A stretch of 64,000 nt of DNA from Opisthorchis felineus (GCA_004794785.1 SJOL01001912.1:18223-82222), one strand, 5' to 3'. Counted from the first letter of the stretch, positions 38,147-49,908 are shown. Translations and numbers: made by a program. Notes: generated from the sequence alone by a model not told the origin.

Positions 38147-38463
38147 TGAATATACGCGGACTGCTTCTCTTCTACTGAGAACTTGGGGATTTGACTGAAG
38201 ATATGCATCTTATTCGGAAGACTTTCGCAGTTCCCTTGAAACAAAATGGAATGGATGATATAGACCTGGCTAGGAGATAGGGTTATGTGGAATCTGAAAT
38301 AGGTCTGTCGGTTAAGGGTTTGTTCACTAAACATCTGTGTACAGCAAGCAAAACCACAAGTGGTTGGCGCAAAATCGAATGTCACTGGGTACACGCCACT
38401 CGTACAGATAATTTTAGGAGGGTCTAAATCGGCTGACAAACAAGAAGGTTTGAGTGCTCTCAT
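38071..38463 (-). CDS. Unknown Cys-rich open frame in the spacer
   Basis: A 130-codon minus frame, among the longer ones in the window, with about ten Cys (TTCGFACC, QCCLC) and no recognisable domain. Could be part of an extracellular region given the membrane-type frame that overlaps its end at 37922-38146. No splice evidence joins them convincingly. Confidence 0.25.
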   Translation of the reverse strand: MRALKPSCLSADLDPPKIICTSGVYPVTFDFAPTTCGFACCTQMFSEQTLNRQTYFRFHITLSPSQVYIIHSILFQGNCESLPNKMHIFSQIPKFSVEEKQSAYIQCCLCKTNYIQIIHKLLTVFLRGFC

Positions 38464-39550
38464 TTGGCCAAAGCACCGAAACTAGCATCAGGTTTTTTTG
38501 CACAATGCCCTGGCCTCATGCGTCAGTTCCTCCATCCTCCGGCAGGATATCACTTATTCCCAGGATAAATTACCTTAACAATGTTCAACGGGCTTCTCTA
38601 TCAGGTGCGAGCTTCGTAAAGTACTGAATACAAAGCTTCAGTTGATCAAACTCATCTAAAACTGTTACAACAGCGGGATTTAGGTCGTTGTCGATTTCTA
38701 AGTCCTGTTTTCCAATGACCGTGCGTGAGTCGGTCATTCGTTTTACACAGCCTATCAAGCATATTTAGCCTCAAGGCGCACTCAATTCCATTTATCTTGG
38801 ATCGCTTGAGGACATTGATGTACGGACCCAATCAAACCACCCAGTTCAAAGTAGCTTACACAAGCACTGTGTGTGAAAATTTTTCAGGCATTCCAGTGTG
38901 CTGCCGGCATATCGCTAATGATTCTCTGCTGCACATCTTTGACGACGATACTACACTGCACTGCTACCCTGTTGTCCACATACAAGTTGGAGTTTATACA
39001 GATACAGAATGCAACGCTTGCCTTGACAACACCAGACTATATTTATCTTAATTATCAGTCATCAAGTCCGTAGACTGGGTGGTGTCAGGATAGCAGGGGT
39101 TTTCACAGCACAAAATGCCGTGGCCATTAACATGGCGACCGATTTCTGTTGTACTAACCCCTGGACAGGTTGATGAAAGCCAAGTATTTTATGAGCGTTT
39201 CTATCTAGACCAGAGCAGTACGATAAAACGGCAACCACCATGATTATTCGTTCCATTTCTACATTCTAATGCACACATAAAGCACAGGTATCCGCAGAAA
39301 GCACCATGTGGATCTTCGATCCGTGGAGCACTGTTCTGGCCATGAAGCGTCCCCAGTTGAAGAGTTAGCAATCAAGACAGTAACGGATGGACGTGACATC
39401 TTCAAAATACTGCCAGTAGCCAGGTACAAAATGAGCAGAATGAACGAATGCAGAATGCATCTTCAATTCACTTTTGTGCCAGTTTCGTACTTGGAGGGAT
39501 GGTATCACAGTTACGTACCTGTGACTTAAACTCGAGGTGACGAAAGCTGA

Positions 39551-39661
39551 TCACATGGACAACTTTTCCGAGACAACCAAGATTTCGAGAGTAGTCCAAA
39601 GCATCTCCCGATTTATGGAATCAAACGCTTTCTTGAAATTCACGAATAAGACTAACAGTGG
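39551..39661 (-). pseudogene. Non-LTR reverse transcriptase motif A fragment
   Basis: Minus-strand frame LLVLFVNFKKAFDSINREML followed by W. This is the classic motif A region of non-LTR (LINE) reverse transcriptases, normally FVDFKKAFDS with a catalytic Asp; here that Asp is Asn. Stops bound the 36-codon fragment on both sides, and weak RT-like sequence continues upstream in another frame (LIERISIS, GGIPVTEL). The copy is dead. Motif C was not found on the same strand nearby. Confidence 0.7.
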
Positions 39662-40507
39662 TTAGTTCCGTAACCGGTATTCCTCCTTAAAACCAAGAGA
39701 AATTACAGGTGGTGCTAATACTTATCCGCTCAATAAGCCCGAGAAAGTAAACTGAATAATAGGCCTAATCGTTTTTGTTATCACAACAAACTTGGGTTAA
39801 GGCAACCACCAAACCTGGTACTACTCAGCTGCTGCTCAAGCGGCTATGATAAATTAACTACCGCTCGATTTGGGGCCCAAAAACTGCAGTTTTCATTATT
39901 CAGTCATCCAGTCACATCCGCAAGGAACGACCTAACGTTCACCACAACTATATTTTAACAAAGAGCTAATGACTGAATAGCGAGGCGAACTAGCAAAGCA
40001 GGTCAAAAGCTATTCTCGGAGAAAGCCTCTTCCATGTGTGCGTGACCGGGAGAAATATCACATGCATTTGCCAGTGTTAAGTCGTATGTGACCATTCTTT
40101 GATATTCACTTCTATCGGGCTATCCAACTTTCATTCCAGTGTGTTCTATTCTACGTGAACTTTACTGGAGTCACACCTGCAGCAATGTAATTCAACCATT
40201 TTCTGAGTCCATGATTTTACTGTTAAGTGTCTGTCCCAGTGGGTCCAACGATCCACTTATATCCGCCCCAGCGCACTGTATGTTTTTCGCAGACGACATC
40301 CTCACTCCATTCCTCCACAGCCATCTGTATACTTAGTATAGCTGTGACCTCGAGCAGAATAGTTGCATTATTTACTGAAAAGTCGGATTCACTCAGGAAA
40401 TCGGCGCGGTTGGGCCGTAGCCTAGGAGGGATATTCGTTTCAGCCATGCAAAACACGTTGCTTTCCGGTGAAGATTTTGTCCTCCATTAGAAGTAAAATC
40501 TAAGGCG

Positions 40508-40778
40508 AAAAGCTGAGAAGCGTTGCACAGCTGTTTCATGATTATTGGAAATTATTAACAGCGCATATCACAACCCCCCATAGAGTCTTGAACGCATGAT
40601 TTCTTGGCTGACAGTTTGAACACTTAACCGTTCGGCCACAAGCGGTCGATCAGCAGTGTGATTAGTTCGCAATTAGACAGGATATAGCGCCCTCATCCTA
40701 CAATCATGGGATCCAAATCAGTCAATGCTGATGATTATCAATAAGGATGAAACAGCTGTACAGCGCTTCTCGGCTTTT
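40508..40778 (-). mobile_element. Second copy of the inverted-end, tRNA-like element
   Basis: Reverse-complement counterpart of 35172-35443 in the right arm. Here one end reads CTGATGA (40728-40734), 14 bases, GAAAC (40749-40753), the best hammerhead-like core of the four ends. The A-box and B-box regions are both recognisable. It was probably present before the arms duplicated, since flanks match too. Confidence 0.6.
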
Positions 40779-41332
40779 CAGCATAGAGTACCTTCACTTG
40801 CGGGACGACATCTCCACTAAAATACCCAAATCTCCTCACACTACCAACAGATCGTTTGCTACCTAACATGAATAAATACTGCTGACGTAGTAACCGGAGT
40901 GTAGTGACGATCCAATTTTGCATGGTCTTACAAGTGTAACCATGTCTTGTGGACTGTATGACGGTTGAACTGACTGGGATATAGTCATGCGTACAACACT
41001 TCCATGGATCACTAACAAGAGCACCATTTTAATCCACTGTAAACGTGAAGTATATTTCTCATATTTTTCGATCCAATGCTCGTGATTGTCTAACTAGGCC
41101 ATGTGATGAATTTGAACTATGCACCTAGTTGATGCACGAAGATGCTAATTACGTCCAGAAATCGCTCATGCTAAACACACGTTCATCGCTGTCTTGTTGC
41201 GCAAATTCACTCTATCGCCCCCTTAGTCTAGCCTTGTTCGGAACTGACACTGATGAAAAATAGATTGCATATTCAATGCCAACAAGCGCAAACGAATGCA
41301 AAACTGGTTACCTGGTTTGCGTACCGATAATT

Positions 41333-41511
41333 TGTTCAGCTGTGACACTCTTTCGGTGTCTAGCTGCCATGCCATCCGAAGGAAGCATGAGGGCTGGGAT
41401 ACTGCCAGGTTGCCTAAGCCTAGACAGGGGAAGGCGAGATGCAGAGGTCGGGTTCGAACCACGGACCTTCCGGTCAGTAAATTCGCGTTTCAACCACTGA
41501 GCCATCTCGCC
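41333..41511 (-). mobile_element. tRNA-headed SINE with target duplication
   Basis: Begins on the minus strand at 41511 with GGCGAGATGGCTCAGTGG (A box TGGCTCAGTGG) and has the B box GGTTCGAACCC at about 41451-41461. The first seven bases (GGCGAGA) pair perfectly with TCTCGCC 72 bases later, like a tRNA acceptor stem. A body of about 100 bases follows, including CCTGTCTAGG, CCTGGCAGTATCCCA and ATGCTTCCTTCGG. Flanking near-direct repeats CCGATAATT (41324-41332) and CCGATGATT (41512-41520) bound it. The left arm has the same site without the insertion. Confidence 0.88.
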
Positions 41512-42667
41512 CCGATGATTGGTCGACCATAATCCATTTAACGGCAGATCACATGAGCAGCCTTATCTACTGAAAAAGTAAACAATATGGCAATTGTTTT
41601 ATCTTTCTGTTCTTTTTACCTCCGGTGAGCGTCCAAGAACTTGAGTTCAAAATATTCTTCTTTCAGGTTATTCAGAAATGGCTATCGAAGTCCAGACAAC
41701 TGATGAGTTTTCTTAAGAGGAATGGAAACGTGAGTCTTCATTAAACGCTTCTCCAAAGGATCTTATTCACCGTTTAATTTTTCGTGTATTTATTAACCAT
41801 ATTATTTCTGTATGGCGTATGGACCCAATCGACGTTTGTTGCATTTTAAGAGGAAGTGTCATTCTGACGAGTGACAACCACGAATGAGCATAATTTAAAT
41901 GAAAATGTACATTAAGCAAACTATTTGAAGAAATCTTATTAAGGTGCTGTGACTTTAGCGAAAACCTTTTGTTCTTTAATGTTACCAATAATGGTCTCAT
42001 TCGCGTAGACGCTTGCTCCGGGTACTGTACGGTTTTAAGTGATTTATATGCGTCCAATGATCAGCGGCTTGTCGGACCCAAGCTGACGTGTTCAAAATAT
42101 CATGTACGTAGTCACGGAGAGCGAGTGTCCTTCACTTCAGCGGTCCAGCGCGGAACACAGCCAGATAGTAACGCATGATGCAACTCAGTGTGGGGACAAC
42201 ACTTCAGTCAACAGCACTTCAATCCACTTGGGAGACGCTCTGTTCAGGTTACAGGTGAGCGTCACTTAGTTCGTTGACCTCTGAGTGAGCAGTCGTTCCG
42301 GCAGCATAGGAAAGGATGGGAAAGTTGAGATAAGTACACATAAGTCAAGAGATAGCGACTCCAACAAAAACAAAGCCTAAACGGTATCTTCATAAATTTC
42401 AACGGCATTTGAGCTCGGGGCAGTTCACTGGTTAAGGCAAACGCAAAGTTATTGATTAGACCAAGCCGGTGTTTGACTAACAAACTAATCCGTTTACGCA
42501 CACCAGTTGTTGAGGGCTTATGTTCGGTGTTTTTGGCTCATAGTCTATTCAGTATCAGTCGTCATGTGCCAGTAGACATCTACCTAGCTTGTAACTGAGA
42601 CCTTTTGGGATGACAATTACTATTCGTAGGTTTCAAGCAGTACATTTTTTCTCTCCAAAACATTTAA

Positions 42668-42907
42668 CTACAGGGTGCACTTATAAGTCCCAATGTCCAC
42701 CTGCAATGATTCTGCTATTTCCTGTAACATAAATACCAGACTTGATTTCCTATGCACCGCTGATATTATTTCGTTCATTCTGTTATACCATTTAGCACGT
42801 TTTTTGTTGTTATACGTATTTGCGGGTTCTTGGCAACTTGCCAATTTCGCTCTGTCTGTAGCTAAATGCATAGTAAAATACGGAATAACCGGTGAGTTCT
42901 CAAACAA
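42668..42907 (-). CDS. Unknown 79-aa open frame in arm block 5
   Basis: Begins MFENSPVIPYFTMHLATD and ends YKCTL with a stop. It contains KKRAKWYNRMNEIISA and a helical-looking tail. The left-arm homologue (27930-28170) is frameshifted. A short similar string (VIPYF-, CTTDE) also occurs at about 47353-47400 on the plus strand. No family is recognised; an exon of a larger protein is possible. Confidence 0.3.
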   Translation of the reverse strand: MFENSPVIPYFTMHLATDRAKLASCQEPANTYNNKKRAKWYNRMNEIISAVHRKSSLVFMLQEIAESLQVDIGTYKCTL

Positions 42908-43644
42908 GTTTTTATTTTATTATAAATGACTCCACCCAAGCTGGGAAACCTGGTCTTGTTATATTTTCTATGGGTCTTTCAGCACTATTCATCATAAATG
43001 TTTCTCAGAAACAGCGTTCTCTTTAGGAAAATATATTAGGGCGTCGTTTGCACTGTTAAACACGGGAATGGACTCAACTTTAAACTGCTTCCCAAGGTTT
43101 GAGGAGGAATAGCTTCAACCCGCACGATTAAAACCCTGTTGAGTCGAGTAATTTTGTAAATGCTTGAATCAATTAATTCAAGGTATTGGATCAACTGGTC
43201 CAGTTCTCTCTAATGATGCCCGATCGGACCGGATGAAACCTTCAAGTATTGCCAATCGCGACCAGCGATGAACAGCATTTTGTGGATGCATCATCGGCCA
43301 AGATTATTTCAAGTACCACTTTCGTGAACAGCCGAAAGCTTTCGGTTATGGTACCCTTAGATGCATATTAGAAACACATGCGTGACAGAGGACACTCAAA
43401 ACTTCCGTGATATAAATGACGGCTTAAAGGCAAACCAGAAAAACGAATCAGTATCGTCCAGATGGATATAGCCATCTAAGACGACACCCCTAGGCAAGAT
43501 TTTGAAATTTGTGCATATGGCGAGATAAAAGTGAGTTACTGATGTCCCGATAACTGAATCATTTTGACATACAAGTAGTATCGTGTTTACTTATTACATT
43601 ATCGAAAACGACATGTTAAACAAGTTGTAGTATGTAAATTTTAA

Positions 43645-43797
43645 TTAAAATACCAGTGTACTAAGACTATTACAATCATCATCAACTGAATTCAAATACG
43701 GATCGTTGTTTGCCATATCGCCTGGGACGTTCATTTTATTCGAACTTGATTGGGAATCTCTGGAGCTGGTCTGTACTTCACCATTTGCTGTACTTGG
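43645..43797 (-). CDS. Candidate terminal exon, right copy
   Basis: A 51-codon frame ending in TAA, preceded on the minus strand by TTTGCTACAG, an acceptor-like end. Peptide begins PSTANGEVQTSSRDSQSSSN and ends DDDCNSLSTLVF. The composition (Ser, Asn, Asp) is typical of a flexible tail. It corresponds to 26999-27201. No family assignment. Confidence 0.35.
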   Translation of the reverse strand, partial: PSTANGEVQTSSRDSQSSSNKMNVPGDMANNDPYLNSVDDDCNSLSTLVF

Positions 43798-44011
43798 TCT
43801 GTAGCAAACCATGCAGTTTAGTTAATAACCATAAAGCTACATTTGCCACTTGAATTTAAAAGTCATCCGCCCTGCACGGAACAACGTAACTATCAATCAT
43901 TTATCATAACACGTTAGGGTTAACAAGAATTGATGAAATGCTCTTTAAAATTAAGCCCACAGTAAAAACGAGACTAGTTGCTAAAAGGATCATTTTTCGT
44001 CTGAGCTAATA

Positions 44012-44052
44012 TTGTATATATATACATATATATGTGTACATGTAGATATAAT
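44012..44052. repeat. AT-rich microsatellite
   Basis: Imperfect TATATA/CATATA/TGTACATG units. Confidence 0.8.
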
Positions 44053-44839
44053 TCGAATTCACGTAAATGTGAATAGGTTGAATCGGCAAAAGCGGATTTC
44101 AACCTTCAGCTAAGCGAGTACTGTCTAGAATTTACCAAAAGGTAGCACTCATGGTTGGAAGGTGGTTGGCCGTTGCCCCATACAGAACATTTTTCACCAA
44201 AACGCTTGAGGATGCCCGTTCTAGTAAATTCAACTATTACTTCTTCCTTTCCCTTTTAAGCAACCGATGATCCTTTGGGTTCTTCCATATTACTTCAAAC
44301 ACCGTGAACTTTACATGTACCAAGAACATAGAAAACTATCGCTTGGTGCAACCATAAGGTTGCGAAACAAACGTTAATTTTTCGGTGCTTTCTTGAGTGG
44401 TTTTGTTGTACTTGAATGGCAGGCAGCTTCTAACGGCTGACGGGAACTTGCCGCACTAAAAGCGATCTATAAGTAGTCCGTTCGTGTAGTAAAATACTTC
44501 ATGTATTGCACGAGGCTTTCATCACTCCGGCAGAACATGTTTATTTTGTGTAAATCACGTGAATGTAGGGTCACTGACCGTTCATCCTGTTCACACTGCT
44601 GATGAATGCTGGTTCACATTGGTGCTCGTGACCTTAGCCTGGATTTCGCGGGTTCGACTACTTCCGTAAATCTCTGAGATACGCACTGCCATTAGTCAAG
44701 ATAAGAATGAAACAAATGCACACTACCTCTCCTATTTTTAGCGCAAATTGGCTTCAATCGTAGGCGGAAGTCTGTTAAATTTACCACTTGATCCTGACCA
44801 GTTATTTGGTGTTACTTTCCCTCGTTCAGTAAATTTATC

Positions 44840-45200
44840 CAGCCATAGAATGTAGAAGCCATCCTCAATGATTGGGGACAGCAAGTTTTGTAGTTTTATG
44901 TACCTTTCCGCGTAAGCACTCGCTGATTCATCCCAGCAAGAAGATAGTTTAAACCTTGCTGAATGTCATGCTATAAGGATCCCCGGAGAGATGCTTACCC
45001 ATCGAAAAGCGATGTACCATTTCCGCGCTATTGTTCTCGTTGCATTCTGACCGAAACATCAACAGATCAGATGTCTTCTACGGGTACTGCGTGTAATTCT
45101 AGAATATACACCTGACTACGGAGGGTTTTTTATGTATATAGAGCGTCAAGAACCTGATGGTGTTATTGTGCACGTATCACATGTATACTAACGCCAAATT
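44840..45200. repeat. Arm block 4, right copy
   Basis: Aligns with 25900-26320 in reverse complement: AGAGATGCTTACC at 44987-44999 and a further 150 bases on each side. Confidence 0.7.
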
Positions 45201-45296
45201 TAAAGCGTTCTGGGATATTCCCTGATATGCGGAAGCAACTGCCTTTCAAAACACTATCAGGCGATATCTGATAAGAGCCCAGTTACGCGTTATGAT

Positions 45297-45638
45297 GTGA
45301 GATACTTTCATTTTGTCCCCTGCAACACGCTCCACTGCAAACCATACTATTTCACTCAGCAACACCAGCCTTCAGACTGCTCATATACAAATGCTGATGT
45401 TATGGGCTTACATTCGTTGACCGTACAAAAGTATTATCTTGGCTTTTTCAATTTTGCAGGTCACTCAAATGTAGCAGACATTTCATCGCGTTTGTCTGGA
45501 GAGCAACTGCAACTAAGTGGAAGTTACATTGTTTCGGGATCCGCCGATAATTTTTATACCATTGTTTCCTATTTTAGCGAGCAGTCACGATTCCACAAAG
45601 GTTGCAGGCACTGCAAAAAGCTGTGCTCCGACAGATGA
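45297..45638 (+). CDS. Unknown 113-aa frame, possible retroelement remnant
   Basis: The frame contains GHSNVADISSRLSGEQ, similar in form to the sequence at the end of the RNase H domain of Gypsy-type elements (GxxNVADxLSR). It is preceded by TTTTTCAATTTTGCAG, which also reads as an intron acceptor, so a spliced exon is an alternative. The 5' half (FTQQHQPS) has a counterpart in the left arm near 25.8 kb. Identification rests on one short motif. Confidence 0.25.
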   Translation: MRYFHFVPCNTLHCKPYYFTQQHQPSDCSYTNADVMGLHSLTVQKYYLGFFNFAGHSNVADISSRLSGEQLQLSGSYIVSGSADNFYTIVSYFSEQSRFHKGCRHCKKLCSDR

Positions 45639-45639
45639 C

Positions 45640-48229
45640 AAAAAAATGGCCTGCGAGCTGCTGGAAGTCAAGCTGTGAGGTGACGTGTTAACATCGTCCT
45701 CCGCCTTGCTTATTTTTTAATCATCATTTTTTTGTGATGACGAATATTCGACCTCATTTGGCGCATGAGTCTTTCGTTAAACCAACCAGTTTTTAAATGA
45801 TCGATAATAGTTCTTCTGAAAAATCGTAATAGGCTCCCACTGGGCTCAACTCTACGAATCTGTTATGACTGATATAATAGTTCTCAGGAAGTAACTTGAC
45901 GGAGTTTCGTCTTTGGCCCTTATTCTGGAAAACTAGCCAAACCTCAAAGTGACATCCATAGTAATCATGCTGAGCTCACTCGTTTCTTTGCTTTCACATT
46001 TAGCAACCATTGCCAATGGAGAAGTAGCTCACTACAACTCCTCAATATTCGTATTATGAACTGATCTTAGCTTTGGAAATTTTGCTTGGGGATACATTGA
46101 AGTACTTTTCACAGTTGGGAAATCATCCCAAATTTCGAATGCACTTAGTCGTGGAGAATGTTAAATGTCACATGTCAACCAATCAGAATGAATAGGTGGA
46201 TGGGGTGCCCAAGACAAAAAGGCTAATTTCATGGATTAATTGTATATTGTATATATTGTATATTGTATTGTATATATTGTATTGTATATAACCTGTGAAA
46301 CTGAAAAACAGAAATTTTCAAATAATGAGTTACTGCATCGCTCTCATAAAATGGATATTCAGAACTGTGATTCCTGTATGAATTTAGTTTCTATTGCGGA
46401 ATCGTCGTGCATATGGTTTGTGCAAATAAAATGTCGCCACAGGAGGATCTAAAACACTCTTATGAGCAAACATAACCTCCATATTTTTCTGGTTGTTACG
46501 AGTGCGTAAGAATTCTAATCCGATCAACATAGGGAATATAAAACCAGCGCTACAGCCAAACGCAAAGGTTTATCCAGAAACTGATCAGTAATAACGACAA
46601 AGGAATTAACTTGAGCGACTTGTGACAGTTCAACAAAAGGAACAAAACGGTTTGACGATCGCTGGTTTTTTAGTGTGGCGCAACGTCAAATTGTCGGTCG
46701 GCAGCAACCAGTGTAGTAGAGAGTGGATGACAAAACAACCAAATTTTCAGAAGACAGTTCTTACTCACATAGCTCAAGAAATGTACAAGCAAATTAATAT
46801 GTACCACCTGATATTTACGCGCTTATGCTGCTGGGTGTAGTCACAAAACGTGTAGCGCAATGGACAACAGATTGGGTGGTGCTAGGGGCTATGCATTTAG
46901 AAGACTGAACTGCTGCTTTCTGAGTTAAAAGGCCCATTTAGTACCTGTGGAGTGCACAGGATTCATACCGACATCGATGCGGATGCGAACACATGAAAAT
47001 TGACACAATAAACCTCCATATGTATCCGGTCTCAAGTGTCTGCTGCTGCTGATCAGAGGCTGAAGAATGGTAAAATGGATATTACAAAAACGTGGATGAG
47101 CTGGCCTCTTTTTCATTCCGTGATTAGTTGTGTTTTGTAACAGTTACCATAACCATCCGGGATTTGTAGAACCTGTGTGTAGTTTTGAATGGAATATGCG
47201 TACTTGCCATTAACTGATTTCGAAATTGTGTCAAATAGGGGTTCATTATTTCACAATCCAAACATACGGAAAGTAATAAGACAAATCGCAAAATCGTAGT
47301 TTAGAAAAGCTAACTCGACCAAGATGAACTACATAGTTGGAGAGGTACTGGTGATTCCATATTTCTCTGTGCATTGTACTACAGATGAAACGAAACCGCT
47401 AAGCAACCTGCTTCTTACTCAAATTTGACAATGCCGGTTCTGGAACTGTTAACGATGATATGAAACTAATTTCAGGACAGTCAAAGGTACTGGACTCATC
47501 TAAGCGCAGTCTCAATGACAGACATAACTATTGCCAATCATGAATTCACATGGTGACTTAGGCTGATTTGCCCTGAAAGGAACCTGAGGAGAATTGGGTA
47601 GAGGTCACATATTTGTCCTGGACCGAAAGAGACAGGTTAAGCAGTTCACAGGCTAATTTGTGATTGCAGAATGGTACGAAAATATCAAGTTTGCTGCCCA
47701 AAGTAATGACTTCAAAAGCATTGCGCAAGACCAAGGCTAGCTGAGCAATCTATTATTCGCTTGTTGCACTTTAGCGACTATCTAAACTTGGTGCCAGATG
47801 ACTCACGAGCCGTCAGATTTACTCTTGAAATCGCCAGCTCAATTTCAAGACCTTGTTAGGTCTTTAAATTGCAATTATTTGAGTTAAAACAAACCATTAT
47901 TTCAAAAGTGCAATGTGGATTACGTTACTGGCAATAAATTACCTCATCTGAACTGAATGAAGACTATTGAGCTCGTACAAAATATCTGAAAAAAGACTGT
48001 GGACCAACCGAAAATTCGGATGGCACACGGATGGCTGATATAAGGAGGAAAAAGGCATTTTTGATTGAATGAGGGGAGCGCTTTGTTTAGTGACGTAATA
48101 TAAGCATGGGCGTCGGTCACCAAAACAATCCAAAAACACATGGATTTCTGTAGCATTTTCAAACCCTACAGTCGGAGTCAAAAGCAATCGCTGGGGATGC
48201 GAATCATTCCACTAATTTGTATAAAAACC
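45640..48229. other. Right-arm stretch without recognised gene
   Basis: Short frames only (46622-46840 plus, 46925-47116 minus, 47939-48187 minus). A TGTAT microsatellite lies at 46241-46290, and a string similar to block 5 at about 47350-47400. Confidence 0.25.
46241..46290. repeat. TGTAT/TATATTGTAT microsatellite
   Basis: Irregular TGTATATT and GTATTG units; explains the MYIVYIVYCIVYIV start of the overlapping frame. Confidence 0.9.
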
Positions 48230-48239
48230 TATATATATA

Positions 48240-48240
48240 N
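48240..48240. other. Undetermined base in an AT tract
   Basis: A single N between TATATATATA and TATATGG. Probably an unresolved microsatellite length, so local coordinates may be off in the real genome. Confidence 0.95.
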
Positions 48241-49908
48241 TATATGGAATTTCGCTAATGAACGCGCTGTGCATAATTCTCAATTTATGGGAATATTAGA
48301 AGATCTAGCCACCCCTTGCATTTGAATTTCTGAGGAGTATGTTGAACCAATTTAATTGAATAGGTTTCCAAACAAAAACAAATTACATTTGTGTGGTACT
48401 CCTAGCATTTTGTTGCTACAAGAGACTTTCAGCTCTAGCAATATAGGCGGAAAGGTATTCTAATAATTTTGGACAAAAGCGTCATGCGTGGCTAAGGTCT
48501 TTACACAGCAAACTTCTTCATACCAACAAATGGTGCTTTCTTGATTGGGAATAGACAAATTCTTGGCCAAACAATTTTGGAAGTAAATCAGCTGTTTTGA
48601 CTCCTGGTGGATTACATCTTGAGTGCAAGTGCGTTGGCGGTTTAACTCCATTTTAGCCTCCAACGGTCTGTTTACCAACGAAATCGGAGGAGAATTAAGC
48701 TTGTCCAGTTAATCTTCCGCAAGCGATGAATTTATTTTTGCAAGCGGGTTAAAATATATGTGCATTTTGAGCGTGTTGACTTTTCAAAGCTATTCCACAT
48801 TCTTATTTCATCAGCAAAAGCCATATTTTTATTTTCAGTGGGGTGTTCATCTTACACAAACAGTCTACTTTGGCTGATCTCAAGCACCGAACTGGAAACA
48901 AAATACCGAAATCTTTAGCCAAAATTCTTACATACAACAAAACAAGGACAAAACTAATTTGGCATCGCTATCAGTGCAAGCTGAGAAGGTGCTTCTGCAA
49001 ACGGAGCATGCATAAATGTTGTGAGAGCGAATGATAGCGTACTTCACTGTGAATGGGAAAGTTGTGAAAGTTGGTTTTGTACTGATATGTCAGGATTGTG
49101 CAAGTAAGTGTTGATATCCTACGTGGAGCCTAAACTTAGTCACAAATTTTGATCAGAATGTGGGCACTGGCTAGATCAGGCTAAAGGGTTCATCCTTGTC
49201 TATAACTTTCACGGTTTCAGTAACGTGCACGACACTGACTCATGGGTTGGATCAATAATTTCTTCAAATCGGTGAAGTAAATCAGCCCCACAAACATCTG
49301 GCTGTACAAACACAATTAAGTATCGACATGAGCAAGGGAAATAGAATCCGGTGGAAGTAACCCACAGCATCTCAGGGGGGCATCTGAACATGCGGAAACA
49401 AAGGATAATCTGTTACTTTAAAAGCTATAACCTCCGAATCAACAAGGGTAATGAGCTTACCCGGTATTTTTTGGTAAACACTGGTGTGTTGATTCACTAG
49501 TTCCCACCAGGAGTGATCATATTTTTCGTCAACGTTTACACTGATAACCTTGATTTTTGGGCAAATATATAAAGCGCCGGTTGAGTTTTAGCTTCGTAGC
49601 AAGTTGGTCGGACGTTATTCCCATCAGATCAACACAATCGCGCATTCGAATAAAAGTTGCAGGTCCAGTGTTGCTTCCTGGTTTATTTTATCGACTCTGT
49701 GATTTATTCGGCTGTTCAAATGGTGCCTTGCCAGAACATCTTGATTTTACGTATAGGTTGCTTGTTTTTCTTAGAGTATTGAACAGCTTAACTTGTAGTG
49801 TAAACTTGATTTTACTAGAAAATAATAAGACAGTTTTAATCAGGTATGTAGGTGAAGACCAAATGCAAAGTTACAGCATAAGGCAAAACCCCATTTTCTT
49901 GTAAGCAC

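Larger units (their letters stand above)
35701..40229. other. Spacer between the inverted arms
   Basis: No mirrored match was established here. It contains unassigned plus frames at 36682-37011 and 37174-37545, a run of minus frames between 37.2 and 38.46 kb, and a reverse-transcriptase remnant at 39551-39661. Inverted repeats separated by such a spacer could in principle form a large hairpin, though divergence of the arms makes this weak. Confidence 0.4.

Noticed and set aside
40139..40336. FFADDI in a plus-strand frame, resembling reverse transcriptase motif C
   Set aside because: A four-residue ADD-type match is expected by chance in six frames of 64 kb, the context does not resemble RT, and the region belongs to an arm block that reads better on the minus strand.
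41433..41511. Functional tRNA gene
   Set aside because: A and B boxes and an acceptor-like stem are present, but the T stem is badly mismatched and the body plus target duplication show it is the head of a SINE.
46240..46452. Open frame starting MYIVYIVYCIVYIV
   Set aside because: Its start is a TGTAT microsatellite; the remainder has no motif.
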